A stretch of 64,000 nt of DNA from CBDCVD01 sp965224015 (GCA_965224015.1 OZ245032.1:372001-436000), one strand, 5' to 3'; positions 1-8,843 are shown, counted from the first letter of the stretch. Numbers and translations are program-made. Notes: generated by a model not told the origin, from the letters alone.

Positions 1-1
1 C

Positions 2-313
2 GGCCATCTGCCAACATTGGATGGCTCGCTAAAGGGCTGGCAGGCGGTGTTAACCGCCCTTTCCGAAATGCCGGTCACACGGATCGTACCGGGCCATGGA
101 GGACCGGTTCTAAAATGGCCGCGCGCCTCGGTTGCGATGCAGCGATATCTGTCTGTGCTGGAGCGCGATACCCGGGCGGCGATTAAAACGGGTGCTACGC
201 TCGGGGCTGCCGTTGAGACAATCGCCGCAAGCGAGAAAAGGCACTGGCAATTGTTTGAACTGTACAATCCGCGCAACGCGACCGTCGCCTATACCGAGCT
301 GGAATGGGAGTAG
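2..313 (+). CDS. Quinoprotein relay system zinc metallohydrolase, C-terminal part
   Basis: The reading frame is open at the left edge, so only about the last 103 residues are present. The fragment begins GHLPTLDGSLKGW and contains VPGHGG, a metal-binding loop of metallo-beta-lactamase-fold hydrolases. The DGSL..W context is typical of the SoxH-related metallohydrolases found beside PQQ-dependent dehydrogenases, where they are thought to act in the periplasm on quinoprotein metabolism; their substrate is not established. The family call rests on this motif plus the xoxF gene about 1.5 kb downstream. The stop codon is followed after two bases by an R4 repeat that fills the gap to the next gene. 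Confidence 0.7.
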   Translation, partial: GHLPTLDGSLKGWQAVLTALSEMPVTRIVPGHGGPVLKWPRASVAMQRYLSVLERDTRAAIKTGATLGAAVETIAASEKRHWQLFELYNPRNATVAYTELEWE

Positions 314-315
314 CC

Positions 316-446
316 GTGTAATTTCAACAAGTTGCCCTCAGAAACCCATCGAGTGCTGCTGGCCATTCATCTGATCTTGGCCGCAACAGGTATCGCTTCA
401 GGCTTGCCCGTCCTGGACACAACCTGCTGAAAGATCCCCAGTACCC
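316..446 (+). repeat. R4 palindromic repeat, copy a
   Basis: The left end is GTGTAATTTCAACAAGTTG and the right end ACAACCTGCTGAAAGATC. These are imperfect inverted termini, since the reverse complement of the left end reads close to the right. The same ends recur at 3723-3888, 57566-57707 and in partial form at 1558-1684 and 12257-12320. It fills almost the whole interval between the stop codons at 313 and 449. No open frame suggests a transposase, so it is a MITE-like element. Confidence 0.65.
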
Positions 447-448
447 GG

Positions 449-1069
449 TTACTTCGGCTCTGACGCATATTTGCGCAATAGTTGCGCAATCGCATAGGCG
501 CGCTTTTCCAACAGAACGGGCGTTTCGCAAACATATGTTAGCGATCTGGCGCGTTCTCTATAGATGCGTTCGTCCCAGTCGATCTGTTCCTCAAGCCTGT
601 CCACTGTTTCGAAGTCCGGGCTGGTAGCCGCCATCTGCGCCGCCATTTGCCCGCGCGCGCGATCGATTTTTTGCGACAGGGCGATTTGCGCATGGGCGTA
701 TTTTTCGATTCCGCCGATAATTTTCTTCCGATAATCGCTCAGTTGATCAAATATGCCGACAAAGATATGGCCATAAACATCCGGCGAAGCCTGTTTGTGG
801 AGCGCGGCAAAATTGGCGATTAATTCCTTGCTGCGGGTAAGATCGGTCCGGCGCAAGGCCAACCGGTTGACCAGTTCGTTCACATCCTTGACGATATCGC
901 CATTCAAGGGTGCCTGTGGTCTGCCACCGGGCCACATGATGCCGAGCGAAAGGGACTTCACCTTGCGCTGAATACATGGCCAGCCCGGATCGGAAAAATC
1001 CGCCGCCACACTATAGCCGCCCGGCAACAGGGAAATCGCTGCGATCCACAAAATCCTATACATCTTCAC
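449..1069 (-). CDS. Secreted hypothetical protein of the quinoprotein cluster
   Basis: This 206-residue protein has a signal peptide (hydrophobic residues about 5-20, Ala-rich cleavage region near residue 23). The mature part starts near DFSDPGWPCIQRKV and is largely helical and charged. It has one Cys in WPCIQ and one in YVCETP, which could form a disulfide in the periplasm. Proteins opening with GWPCIQRK are familiar to me as unnamed neighbours of PQQ-dehydrogenase and metallohydrolase genes, so a role in that pathway is inferred from context only. It is convergent with the metallohydrolase gene and divergent from xoxF. Confidence 0.7.
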   Translation of the reverse strand: MKMYRILWIAAISLLPGGYSVAADFSDPGWPCIQRKVKSLSLGIMWPGGRPQAPLNGDIVKDVNELVNRLALRRTDLTRSKELIANFAALHKQASPDVYGHIFVGIFDQLSDYRKKIIGGIEKYAHAQIALSQKIDRARGQMAAQMAATSPDFETVDRLEEQIDWDERIYRERARSLTYVCETPVLLEKRAYAIAQLLRKYASEPK

Positions 1070-1557
1070 GGCATATCCTTCTTAGATTGTAGCATACGTA
1101 TTTCGGCGTTAATGTCCATGACAGGAAATACACACCAAGGTCGTAGTTGTTTATCGGAGCCGACCATCTATACTCTTGGGTAAGAGCGTTTCGGCATTAC
1201 AGTTCTCGTCAAGCCGACTGATGTCGCGGATAACATGGCTGTTTGCCCGACCTGGTGGAACGCATTTCACATGTGAGTGCGGTTTGCCAACGGGCGCGTT
1301 CTCAAATGTCACATTCAGCGTTCCACTCGGGAATCGCGGGCGGAGCGGGGTGGAGTGGATTTTACCCTGGATGCAACCGGCAATACCAATATTATGCATA
1401 CCGCACTGGACTCAACGCCACGAGGATTGGGGGGATGACATCATTATTGGAATTATTGGAGTTGCAGCGCAGGAGGGGTGCGGGAGAGACATTTCTGCCC
1501 GTCCGTGTTAACGTGTGACGTGATGCGCCTGGATGTGCGATGTCAATGGGATGATCC
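1070..1557. other. Intergenic stretch without recognisable gene
   Basis: This is the first part of the 760-base gap between the divergent secreted protein gene and xoxF. Short frames exist on both strands, the longest about 110 codons at 1176-1511, but their translations look like no family, have no clear ribosome binding site and overlap one another. It may be the remains of a decayed gene or old repeats. I see no convincing structure in it. Confidence 0.5.
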
Positions 1558-1684
1558 TGAAGGGTGTTCCGGAAAACTCATCGGGTGCAGCCGGTTATCT
1601 GTTCGATCAAGGCTGCTGGTGGAACGAATCTGACATTTGATCCCCGTTGGCCGCCTTGAAAAACAACCAACTGAAAGATCACGA
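1558..1684 (+). repeat. R4 repeat, diverged copy d
   Basis: It shares the inner motif CATCGGGTGCAG and the right terminus (CAACCAACTGAAAGATCACGA) with the other R4 copies, while the left terminus is worn away. The boundaries are approximate. Confidence 0.45.
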
Positions 1685-1761
1685 CGCGATCCTTGAAGAT
1701 GCCGCGGATTGAAAACAGACAAAGGGGGCCTGAAAAAGCAAAACTGAAAAAATCCGGGATA

Positions 1762-1784
1762 ACCGGTCGATGTCACCGGTCGAT
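1762..1784. promoter_or_regulatory. Tandem ACCGGTCGAT repeats upstream of xoxF
   Basis: ACCGGTCGAT occurs at 1762-1771 and again at 1775-1784, a 13-base period, ending 45 bases before the xoxF start codon. Each copy contains the palindrome ACCGGT. Position and spacing suit a binding site for a regulator of xoxF, which is an inference. No candidate regulator is encoded next to it. Confidence 0.4.
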
Positions 1785-1829
1785 TGTCGTGGTTCACGAA
1801 TACTAACTTAAAACAATGGGAGACGTGTT

Positions 1830-3629
1830 ATGAGAAAATTTCTGATGTTGACGTCGATATTCGGAATTTGCATGTCCGGTCCGGCCTTTGCCAATTCGGG
1901 CGTGCAAGCTCTGATAGATGACCCCAACCAATGGGCCATTCAGACCGGCGATTACAAGAACCAACGCTATTCCACGCTTGACCAGATCAACAAGGACAAT
2001 GTTAAAGATCTGCAGGTCGCCTGGACATTCTCAACCGGTGTCCTGCGCGGTCACGAGGGCGGCCCCCTTGTAATCGGCAGTACCATGTATGTCCACACGC
2101 CATTTCCGAACACGGTTTATGCCCTTGATCTGGATAACGATGGCAGAATCATCTGGAAATACGAACCGAAGCAGGACCCCGACGTAATACCGGTGATGTG
2201 TTGCGATACGGTTTATCGCGGCCTGGCCTACGCTGATGGCAAGATCCTGCTGCACCAGGCCGATACGACCCTGGTGGCGCTGAATGCCAAGACGGGAGCG
2301 GTGGAATGGAGCGTTGTAAACGGCGATCCGACGATCGGCGAAACCAATACTGCAACCGTAATGCCGATCAAGGACAAGGTATATGTTGGCATTTCCGGTG
2401 GCGAGTTCGGCGTGCGTGGCTCGCTTACCGCCTATAGTCTGAAGGACGGCAAGCGCGTCTGGCGGGCGTATTCAATGGGACCCGACAGCGATATTCTCGT
2501 TGATGAAAACACTACCCATCTGGGCAAGCCGGTCGGCACGGACTCCGGCCTGAATACCTGGGAAGGCGATCAATGGAAGATCGGTGGCGGAACGACCTGG
2601 GGGTGGTATTCCTATGACGCCGAAGAAAACCTGATCTACTATGGTACGGGAAACCCTTCGACTTGGAACCCCGCGCAGCGCCCCGGCGACAATCGCTGGT
2701 CCATGACCATCATGGCCCGCGACGTCGATACCGGCATAGCCAGGTGGTTTTACCAGATGACCCCGCACGATGAATGGGACTATGACGGCGTCAATGAAAT
2801 GATCCTCACCGAGCAGGAAATTGACGGCCAGATGCGAAAATTATTGACCCATTTCGATCGTAACGGCTTTGGTTATACCCTTGACCGGGTAACCGGTGAA
2901 TTGCTCGTTGCCGAAAAGTTCGATCCGAAAGTCAACTGGGCGACCCATGTTGAAATGGACAAGAACTCGCCACAATACGGCCGGCCGCAAGTGGTATCGC
3001 AATACTCGACCGAGCAGAATGGCGAGGATGTGAATTCAACCAATATCTGCCCGGCGGCACTTGGCACGAAGGACCAGCAACCGGCCGCCTATTCTCCAAG
3101 AACGGAATTATTCTATGTTCCGACCAATCACGTTTGCATGGACTACGAACCGTTCCGCGTCAGCTACACAGCCGGCCAACCCTATGTGGGAGCGACCCTG
3201 GCGATGTATCCGGCCGGCGAGAGCCATGGCGGCATGGGTAACTTTATCGCCTGGAACGGCAAATCCGGCAATATTGTCTGGTCCTTGCCGGAAAAATTCT
3301 CCGTATGGTCGGGTGCCCTGGCAACCGCCGGGGATATCGTGTTCTATGGCACCCTTGAGGGCTATCTGAAGGCAGTCGATGCGAATACCGGCCAGGAGCT
3401 CTACAAGTTCAAAACCCCATCGGGCATCATCGGTAATGTCATGACCTATACCCATGGCGGAAAGCAATATATTGCGGTTCTCTCGGGCGTCGGCGGTTGG
3501 GCCGGCATCGGTCTGGCGGCCGGTCTGACGAACCCTAACGATGGTCTGGGTGCCGTGGGGGGTTATGCCGCGCTGAGCAATTATACAGCGCTCGGCGGCC
3601 AGTTGACTGTCTTTGCTCTGCCGAACTAG
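1830..3629 (+). CDS. xoxF: Lanthanide-type PQQ-dependent methanol dehydrogenase
   Basis: This is a periplasmic quinoprotein of 599 residues, the usual size, with a signal peptide of about 21 residues ending near GPAFA. It is an eight-bladed propeller enzyme that oxidises methanol or another small alcohol using PQQ. The vicinal cysteines C124-C125 (VMCCDTV) are the disulfide ring over PQQ. In HDEWDYDGVNE, D317 is the catalytic Asp and D319 the extra Asp that marks lanthanide-binding XoxF; calcium-type MxaF has Ala there. A strong ribosome binding site (GGGAG) precedes the ATG. Downstream lie its cytochrome and a binding protein, the xoxFGJ arrangement. An ethanol-type quinoprotein is less likely given the neighbours. 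Subclade and substrate are not decidable by eye. Confidence 0.93.
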   Translation: MRKFLMLTSIFGICMSGPAFANSGVQALIDDPNQWAIQTGDYKNQRYSTLDQINKDNVKDLQVAWTFSTGVLRGHEGGPLVIGSTMYVHTPFPNTVYALDLDNDGRIIWKYEPKQDPDVIPVMCCDTVYRGLAYADGKILLHQADTTLVALNAKTGAVEWSVVNGDPTIGETNTATVMPIKDKVYVGISGGEFGVRGSLTAYSLKDGKRVWRAYSMGPDSDILVDENTTHLGKPVGTDSGLNTWEGDQWKIGGGTTWGWYSYDAEENLIYYGTGNPSTWNPAQRPGDNRWSMTIMARDVDTGIARWFYQMTPHDEWDYDGVNEMILTEQEIDGQMRKLLTHFDRNGFGYTLDRVTGELLVAEKFDPKVNWATHVEMDKNSPQYGRPQVVSQYSTEQNGEDVNSTNICPAALGTKDQQPAAYSPRTELFYVPTNHVCMDYEPFRVSYTAGQPYVGATLAMYPAGESHGGMGNFIAWNGKSGNIVWSLPEKFSVWSGALATAGDIVFYGTLEGYLKAVDANTGQELYKFKTPSGIIGNVMTYTHGGKQYIAVLSGVGGWAGIGLAAGLTNPNDGLGAVGGYAALSNYTALGGQLTVFALPN

Positions 3630-3673
3630 CGCTTTTTTCTGACGGGGCAGGAAATTGTAGCGTTGTCTACTTA

Positions 3674-3703
3674 CCCCTCATTGCGCAACGGCGCAATGAG
3701 GGG
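3674..3703. terminator. Strong stem-loop after xoxF
   Basis: CCCCTCATTGCGC at 3674-3686 pairs perfectly with GCGCAATGAGGGG at 3691-3703 around a four-base loop. It lies 45 bases after the xoxF stop. There is no T-run behind it, so it may be a transcript-stabilising or attenuating hairpin between xoxF and the cytochrome gene rather than a full terminator. Confidence 0.55.
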
Positions 3704-3722
3704 AGCGGATTAACGGTCAGAT

Positions 3723-3888
3723 GTGTAATTTCAATAGGTTGCTTTGGCAAAATCCATCGGGTGCCGAGGGCCATTCATCTGATCATGATCCGGTATGTCC
3801 TTGCTGCGATAATCTGCGGCAATGGCCGTAAGAGGTGCCGCTTCTGGCTTGCCCGTCCCGGGAATAGCCTACTAAAAGATCACAGTTA
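3723..3888 (+). repeat. R4 palindromic repeat, copy b
   Basis: The left end GTGTAATTTCAATAGGTTG and right end GATCACAGTTA match copies a and c. It carries the shared inner blocks ATCGGGTGC and GGCTTGCCCGTCC. It separates xoxF from the cytochrome gene, so the two may be transcribed separately. Confidence 0.6.
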
Positions 3889-3991
3889 GGTATCTATCGC
3901 TGCCGGCCGCTTCTGCCGGCATACCGATCCATTAATATGCGATGCGCAAGCCGGACAATCTTCTGATTGCCAATCGCCAAGAGTAAAGTCG

Positions 3992-4519
3992 ATGCACAAA
4001 CTGATAATAACATTGACCGCCACGGCAGTGATCGCCATACAGGGCTCGCTTGCCCGCGCGGAGGACGCCGCGGTAAAACCTGACAATATCACGGCCGCCT
4101 ATAGTGAAGGCGGGCGCTATTTTACCGAGGACGATATTCCCACCTTCCATATTGCGGAAGATGGCACGATCGATTGGCTGACGTATTCGGGGTTTCGCCG
4201 TTATCACTCGGAATGTCATGTGTGTCACGGACCGGAAGGTGAAGGATCGAGCTATGCACCGGCCCTGAAAAATTCGGCTGTGAATATGGATTATTATGAC
4301 TTCGTCGAAGCGGTCACGGTGGGAATAAAAAAGGTCAGTGCATCGCAGACTTCGGTCATGCCGGCGTTTGGAGAGAATGCCAATGTGATGTGCTATCTTG
4401 ATGACATATACGTCTATCTGAAGGCGCGCGGCACGGACGCCCTGGCGCGGGGACGACCGCGAAAAAGACAGAATAAATCCGATGAAATTCGAGAAGCGGA
4501 GAATGACTGCCTGGGCTAG
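3992..4519 (+). CDS. xoxG: Methanol-oxidation-related c-type cytochrome
   Basis: This 175-residue secreted cytochrome has a signal peptide ending near SLARA. Heme attachment is C75-H-V-C78-H79 and M123 (VMPAF) is the likely sixth ligand. Two further cysteines (VMCYL and the C-terminal ENDCLG) fit the four-cysteine methanol-metabolism cytochromes. It should accept electrons from the quinoprotein encoded upstream and pass them to the respiratory chain. Its end overlaps the start of the next gene by up to 38 bases, so the two are translationally linked. The low-redox XoxG role is inferred from position. Confidence 0.85.
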   Translation: MHKLIITLTATAVIAIQGSLARAEDAAVKPDNITAAYSEGGRYFTEDDIPTFHIAEDGTIDWLTYSGFRRYHSECHVCHGPEGEGSSYAPALKNSAVNMDYYDFVEAVTVGIKKVSASQTSVMPAFGENANVMCYLDDIYVYLKARGTDALARGRPRKRQNKSDEIREAENDCLG

Positions 4520-5408
4520 AGCGGCCACCCGGACAGGTCTGTTGCGCCGAAAGTCCGTCGGCGCGGTCGTGCGCCTGGGACTAAGGCTGATACCGCTGGT
4601 GTTGGGCCTGTCGGGCCTTGGGTGCGTGGCGGGCGCGGCGCAAACATCTGATCTCGTCTCGAAAACGGCCTTCAGGGTCTGTGCGGACCCTGCCAACTAT
4701 CCTATGTCGGACAAGCGCGGACGCGGCTATGAGAACCGTTTGGCGGCGCTGTTTGCGGCAAAACTGGACCTGCCTGTTCACTACACGTGGTATCCGATGG
4801 CGACAGGGTTCATTCGCAATTCTCTGCGCGCCAACAGATGCGACGTTGTTATGGGCTACGCTCAGGGGCATGAGATGGTTTTGAACACCAATCACTATCT
4901 TACCTCCGCCTATGCGTTGATCACACCGCCGGACAGCCCGCTGGCGGACGTCAGGGCGTTTTCCGATGAGCGGCTGCAAGGCCGCCGTCTGGGGGTCATC
5001 GCCGGCTCCCCGCCGGCAACGCATATGGCGCGTCATCGATTACTGTCGCGCGCCAGATCGTACAATCTTGTGGTCGATCGTCGTCACGAATCCCCCGCCG
5101 TTGATATGTTGGAGGACCTGGCAAACGGCGTTATCGACGCGGCAGTGCTATGGGGACCGATCGGCGGCCCGCTGGTGAAGGAACTCCATCCCGGATTCGC
5201 TGTGACGCCCCTGCTGAATGAGGGCGTACCGCCACGATTGTTTTTCCGTATCACCATGGGTGTCCGCCAGGGTGAAAAGGTCTGGGCGCGAAAGCTCAAT
5301 TCGCTTATCCGCCGCAATCGAACCGAAATCAACAGGCTGCTCACACAGGCCGGTGTTCCATTGTTGAACGATATGGGCACCGGTTTGCTGGAAAACACAG
5401 GACAATGA
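4482..5408 (+). CDS. xoxJ: XoxJ-like periplasmic binding protein of the quinoprotein system
   Basis: This 308-residue type-2 periplasmic binding fold protein belongs to the MoxJ-like family found only with quinoprotein dehydrogenases. After a long positively charged, hydrophobic N-terminus (signal or anchor, to about residue 52) comes FRVCADPANYPMSD, the family's opening, and then RCDVVMGYAQGHE. Such proteins are thought to bind and help activate XoxF. The start is uncertain: ATG at 4503 (MTAWARA) has a better-placed purine stretch than 4482. The gene overlaps the cytochrome gene upstream and shares an ATGA with the next gene. Confidence 0.85.
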   Translation: MKFEKRRMTAWARAATRTGLLRRKSVGAVVRLGLRLIPLVLGLSGLGCVAGAAQTSDLVSKTAFRVCADPANYPMSDKRGRGYENRLAALFAAKLDLPVHYTWYPMATGFIRNSLRANRCDVVMGYAQGHEMVLNTNHYLTSAYALITPPDSPLADVRAFSDERLQGRRLGVIAGSPPATHMARHRLLSRARSYNLVVDRRHESPAVDMLEDLANGVIDAAVLWGPIGGPLVKELHPGFAVTPLLNEGVPPRLFFRITMGVRQGEKVWARKLNSLIRRNRTEINRLLTQAGVPLLNDMGTGLLENTGQ

Positions 5409-5950
5409 CCGCGATTCGCCTATGTCTGTTGCTTGCCTTTTTGATACCCGGCGCGGCGCTGGGGCAGACAGTCGTGGAGCCCGATGCCTACAGAATGGAT
5501 CGTTACAGGAGCGCCGTACCGCAAACCCTGAAAGGTGGCACGGTTATTGGCTCCGATGCGGCCTATGCCCTGTGGAAAACCGGTCGCGTTGCTTTTGTCG
5601 ATGTGCTTCCGCGCCCGCCCAGACCGAAGGAATTACCTGCGGGAACCTTCTGGCGGGAAAAGCGCAGGAATTCCATTCCGGGCTCCATTTGGCTGCCCAA
5701 TGTCGGGTATGGGAAGCTCTCCGCCGAAGCCCGCGACTACTTCAAAGCCGGTCTGAACAAGGCCACCTCTGGCGATCGGCACCATCCGGTGGTGCTCTTT
5801 TGCCTGAAGGATTGCTGGATGTCGTGGAACGCCGCCAAACGGGCCATCGAATACGGCTTTACCAATGTATTCTGGTATCCCGAGGGCACCGACGGGTGGC
5901 AATCGCGTCAATATCCATTAAAAGAACTTAAAGCGGAACCGAGAGAGTAG
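5405..5950 (+). CDS. PQQ-dependent catabolism-associated Cys-Trp motif protein, rhodanese-like
   Basis: This 181-residue exported protein has a signal peptide ending near ALGQ and a rhodanese-like core (FVDVLPRP early, then VVLFCLKDCWMSWN). C133 and C137 followed by W138 form the signature motif; the family is named CXXCW although three residues separate the cysteines here. Members occur only near PQQ-dependent alcohol dehydrogenases, and a redox or maturation role is presumed. It is coupled to xoxJ by an ATGA overlap and ends the forward operon, facing the BatD-like gene. Confidence 0.85.
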   Translation: MTAIRLCLLLAFLIPGAALGQTVVEPDAYRMDRYRSAVPQTLKGGTVIGSDAAYALWKTGRVAFVDVLPRPPRPKELPAGTFWREKRRNSIPGSIWLPNVGYGKLSAEARDYFKAGLNKATSGDRHHPVVLFCLKDCWMSWNAAKRAIEYGFTNVFWYPEGTDGWQSRQYPLKELKAEPRE

Positions 5951-5959
5951 TTGAATGGG

Positions 5960-5994
5960 AAAAGTCCCCCGGCTTCACTTCGGCGTACTTTTTC
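5960..5994. terminator. Possible bidirectional terminator between convergent operons
   Basis: AAAAGT followed by a C-rich arm can pair with GGCGTACTTTT across a loop, with two mismatches. A run of A on one side and T on the other suits termination in both directions. It fills the short gap between two convergent stop codons. Confidence 0.4.
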
Positions 5995-6002
5995 ACACTC
6001 AA

Positions 6003-7229
6003 CTAAACAGTCTCAACCGATCGCATCGCCATACAAAAGCGGCGGTGAAAATCCCTAAACCGGAAAACGTCGCTCGAACGGCCATAAATTTCGCCATCGA
6101 GTTCATCAAGCAACGCCTTGCATGCGATATTCGGTTGATGGATGGTATAGAGTTTCTGGCAGGTCCTTCGCAAACCGCACAGGTCCTGGGCCTTTACGTT
6201 CTGCCGCAACAAGAATTTCAGGCGAGACAGCCGCACCCTCTTGCGCAATGGCTCAAGGTCGAAAGCCCAGGAGGCGCCCATCAGCACACTAAAACCGCCG
6301 ATAAAAGCCGCGAGGACTGCGACAATCAGCCATACCGGTTTTAACATGGCAGGCGGAGCGCGTAATGGCTGTTCGTGTAATTGGTTACGGGCAGGTGGCA
6401 TGACAGGCGATATGGCCACCCGTTGCGGCGAAATGACAACCGATTTCATTGACCGCTCAATCGTATCGAAATAGGAAACCTCCATCGGCTCGACAATCGC
6501 CGACACGCCGTTCTGCGGCTTGATGGTCCATCGCCAGAACGCAATGGAGACTGGGCCTTCGGGGGATAACTCAACCAGGCGCTTTTCCGGATGGGGAAAG
6601 ATAAGCGCGCTCGGCGACTTTAGCTGCGGCATCGGCGGGATCATATCGGGGCTGGCGCCGGTGGCGGTCAACTTCACGACGCGCAAAACGCCTTCACCCT
6701 CACGCAGTTGATCGGGTGCGTTGGACCAGCGATCTGATATCTTCAATTTGCGCACCGGAAACCACCAGGCACGCTCGCTCGGGGCCGGCAGCACCTCCAG
6801 CGTGACCGGGTTTGATATCACGTCATACGCAAACCAGTTATTGTTTTCGTCAAGCAGGGTGAGATGATGAATGAAAGGACCGATCTTCAATTCGCCGGCA
6901 TGATCAGGGAACAGCGCCATACGGCGGCGCATGTTCTTGACGGTCTGTCCGTCGATGACGCTTTTGTACCAGTGATCCTCACCCAATTGCATCCAGTTGA
7001 TCGGGCCGAAGTCTGGCGGTTCCAGTTTTTCCAACGTGATATGCCGGCGATAGATGCCGTGGATTGTCAACAGCACCATCTCGTGCTGAAAGGGCAGGGT
7101 GCCGGTCTTCTCAATCGTGACGGTAAGCACCAGATCGGCCGGATCGACGGTGTGCTGCGCCGCAGCCTGCTCAAGACACAGCAGGCACAAAAGGAGCGCC
7201 GGCCAGTTTCCCAGGGCTTTCCTTATCAT
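6003..7229 (-). CDS. BatD/Mxa-type membrane protein of the XoxF maturation operon
   Basis: This 408-residue protein has a signal peptide (LLLCLLCLEQAAA), an extracytoplasmic beta-rich region from about residue 25 to 290 (VTIEKTGTLPFQ... LTIHG) and one strong membrane segment near residues 305-330 (LIVAVLAAFIGGFSVLMGA), followed by a basic cytoplasmic tail. This layout matches BatD-like proteins encoded with MoxR, DUF58 and VWA genes. The frame runs open far upstream, but the start at 7229 lies one base past the preceding gene's stop and leads directly into the signal peptide. It is the last gene of the operon. The role, assisting assembly of the quinoprotein, is inferred from context. Confidence 0.75.
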   Translation of the reverse strand: MIRKALGNWPALLLCLLCLEQAAAQHTVDPADLVLTVTIEKTGTLPFQHEMVLLTIHGIYRRHITLEKLEPPDFGPINWMQLGEDHWYKSVIDGQTVKNMRRRMALFPDHAGELKIGPFIHHLTLLDENNNWFAYDVISNPVTLEVLPAPSERAWWFPVRKLKISDRWSNAPDQLREGEGVLRVVKLTATGASPDMIPPMPQLKSPSALIFPHPEKRLVELSPEGPVSIAFWRWTIKPQNGVSAIVEPMEVSYFDTIERSMKSVVISPQRVAISPVMPPARNQLHEQPLRAPPAMLKPVWLIVAVLAAFIGGFSVLMGASWAFDLEPLRKRVRLSRLKFLLRQNVKAQDLCGLRRTCQKLYTIHQPNIACKALLDELDGEIYGRSSDVFRFRDFHRRFCMAMRSVETV

Positions 7230-7230
7230 G

Positions 7231-7923
7231 TTACCACGGCTCCTCTGCAGCCTTCTGTCCGATTCCTGCCTTGGCGCGGCGTTTGTGTTCATGGGCAATC
7301 CGAACGGCGAGGAATGCTCCGGGAACATCTTCCAGCGTAGCCAGCCAGCGCGATCCGGCGACGACGAATTTGTCGTCAAAAACCTTGCGCACACCCCTTT
7401 GAGCCCGACTTTGCAGGAGAGGCAGGCCAACGCCGGGGCCGCTGTTGGTGACATCGGCACCGGTCCCGGAGGCGCGCGCGCTGCCGCGTGCAATACCCGA
7501 TTGCGCTGTTGGCCCCTCCTTTCTAGGCTCCCATCGGGCGATGGCATCCGCCTCAATGGGTGTGCCCCCATAAAAGGCCGCCACGAGATCGAAATTTGCC
7601 CGTGCTTCGGCATCGGACGGGCGCTTGAAAAGAACGCGATCGTATGCCTCCAGCGCGGCGGCATAATATGCCGTATGCACCCAGGCGTTGCCCAGATTGA
7701 ATACAGAGCCCGGTCCCGCCTGACGAAACGCCTGTACGGCTTTCTCATAATGCCCGGCGCGATAGGCGGCGACGCCGCGCCAGGCCGGGTCCTGAAAAAG
7801 CGCCGCAGCGAGTTGTGGCATATCAAGGGCAAGCGCTATTCTGCCAAACGGCGCCGTACCGCCGGAGAAAAAGGCAACGGCCAGCAGAACAAGTGCCAGG
7901 CAAAGGATCCAGAGCCGGTTCAT
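7231..7923 (-). CDS. TPR-containing membrane-anchored protein (MxaK-like)
   Basis: This 230-residue protein has an N-terminal hydrophobic anchor (residues 2-20) followed by helical repeats of TPR type around ALFQDPAWRGVAAYRAGHYEKA and VFNLGNAWVHTAYYAAALEA. MxaK-like or BatE-like TPR proteins occupy this place in methanol-dehydrogenase accessory operons. The start at 7923 was chosen because it overlaps the upstream stop as ATGA and gives a clean membrane anchor; the longer frame to 7998 lies inside the VWA gene. The C-terminal part (about residue 140 on) is not recognisable. Confidence 0.7.
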   Translation of the reverse strand: MNRLWILCLALVLLAVAFFSGGTAPFGRIALALDMPQLAAALFQDPAWRGVAAYRAGHYEKAVQAFRQAGPGSVFNLGNAWVHTAYYAAALEAYDRVLFKRPSDAEARANFDLVAAFYGGTPIEADAIARWEPRKEGPTAQSGIARGSARASGTGADVTNSGPGVGLPLLQSRAQRGVRKVFDDKFVVAGSRWLATLEDVPGAFLAVRIAHEHKRRAKAGIGQKAAEEPW

Positions 7924-8843
7924 GGGCTTTCCCTTCGAAACAGCCCAAGAACCGGTAAAAGCGCGAAGATCAGTACATATCTGCCATAATCGACCCAAAA
8001 CAACAGCCGGTTTTCCAGACGCCCCAGGCGTTGCGCCGAATGGCTCTGGAGATCTTTCATCAATCGCCCGGCATCTGCCAGGTGATATAGATGACCGCCG
8101 CCGATGGATACCAGCGTTCTGAGCGCCGCTGGCGCGACAGGGGCGGCCGGTGATACCTGCGTCGGCGCGTGAACGACCGATAACCGTCCGCCGCGATCGG
8201 CAATGTCGGCCGCCGACGTCAAGGCTTGCGGTCCGATCCCGGCGCCATCGCTTAGCAATATCACATCGGCGGAAACAAGCGCGGCGTCTGCAAGGATCTG
8301 CGCTGCCTTTCTGAGCGCCAGCGCCGGCCGGCTTCCCGGATCGGGAACGGTTTCTTCATCCAGCAGCGCCATGGTCTGGCCGATTTGGGCACTATCAGCG
8401 GTCAGGGCGGACGCCACATAGGCATCCCCGGCATAAACGATCAACGCGGCCGGTCTTGAGCCCAGCGCCGCAACACCGGCACGGCCCATCGTTACCAGGG
8501 CCTGCCATGTTTTGTCTCCTGTTGTCGACCTGGAAACGTCCATGACAAAGACCACGCCGTCAAGATTTCGATACGCTCGCGCATCGCGCCGTTCCACCGC
8601 CGGGCCCGTCAGAGCGATCACGATCGCCGCTGCCGCCAACAGCGGTAGCAAATAAGACGTCTGTCCTGCACCACCCTCAATACGTCCCATGGCCCCCATG
8701 GCGCGCATCAGCGCCGGATCGACAACGTTCTCCCAACCGCCAACGGTGTTGGCAAAACGTCGCAGAATAACACCCGCACCCGCAATCAGCACCAGGGCCA
8801 ACGCCCACGAGGGACGCAGAAATGTCAGCGCGTCCAGGGGCAT
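7920..8843 (-). CDS. VWA-domain membrane protein (MxaL/BatB-like)
   Basis: This 307-residue protein has membrane segments near both ends (LALVLIAGAGVILRR, LLPLLAAAAIVIALTG and C-terminal YVLIFALLPVLGLF). The von Willebrand A domain carries the metal site DVSRST at the start of the fold and LLSDGAG later. Proteins of this class pair with MoxR AAA ATPases to insert metals or fold partner enzymes; here the partner would be the quinoprotein. The start at 8843 overlaps the previous stop by one base (TGATG). Confidence 0.8.
   Translation of the reverse strand: MPLDALTFLRPSWALALVLIAGAGVILRRFANTVGGWENVVDPALMRAMGAMGRIEGGAGQTSYLLPLLAAAAIVIALTGPAVERRDARAYRNLDGVVFVMDVSRSTTGDKTWQALVTMGRAGVAALGSRPAALIVYAGDAYVASALTADSAQIGQTMALLDEETVPDPGSRPALALRKAAQILADAALVSADVILLSDGAGIGPQALTSAADIADRGGRLSVVHAPTQVSPAAPVAPAALRTLVSIGGGHLYHLADAGRLMKDLQSHSAQRLGRLENRLLFWVDYGRYVLIFALLPVLGLFRRESP

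Noticed and set aside
1176..1511. Possible small gene upstream of xoxF
   Set aside because: No ribosome site, no recognisable domain, and equally long frames overlap on the other strand.
1830..3629. Calcium-dependent MxaF methanol dehydrogenase
   Set aside because: The residue two positions after the catalytic Asp is Asp (DYD), the lanthanide-type signature, and no mxaI follows the cytochrome gene.
3932..4696. 254-codon open frame on the minus strand
   Set aside because: It overlaps the cytochrome and xoxJ genes, whose heme and family motifs are clear.
7230..7832. N-terminal extension of the BatD-like protein
   Set aside because: The extension lies inside the TPR gene and the signal peptide begins at the 7229 start.
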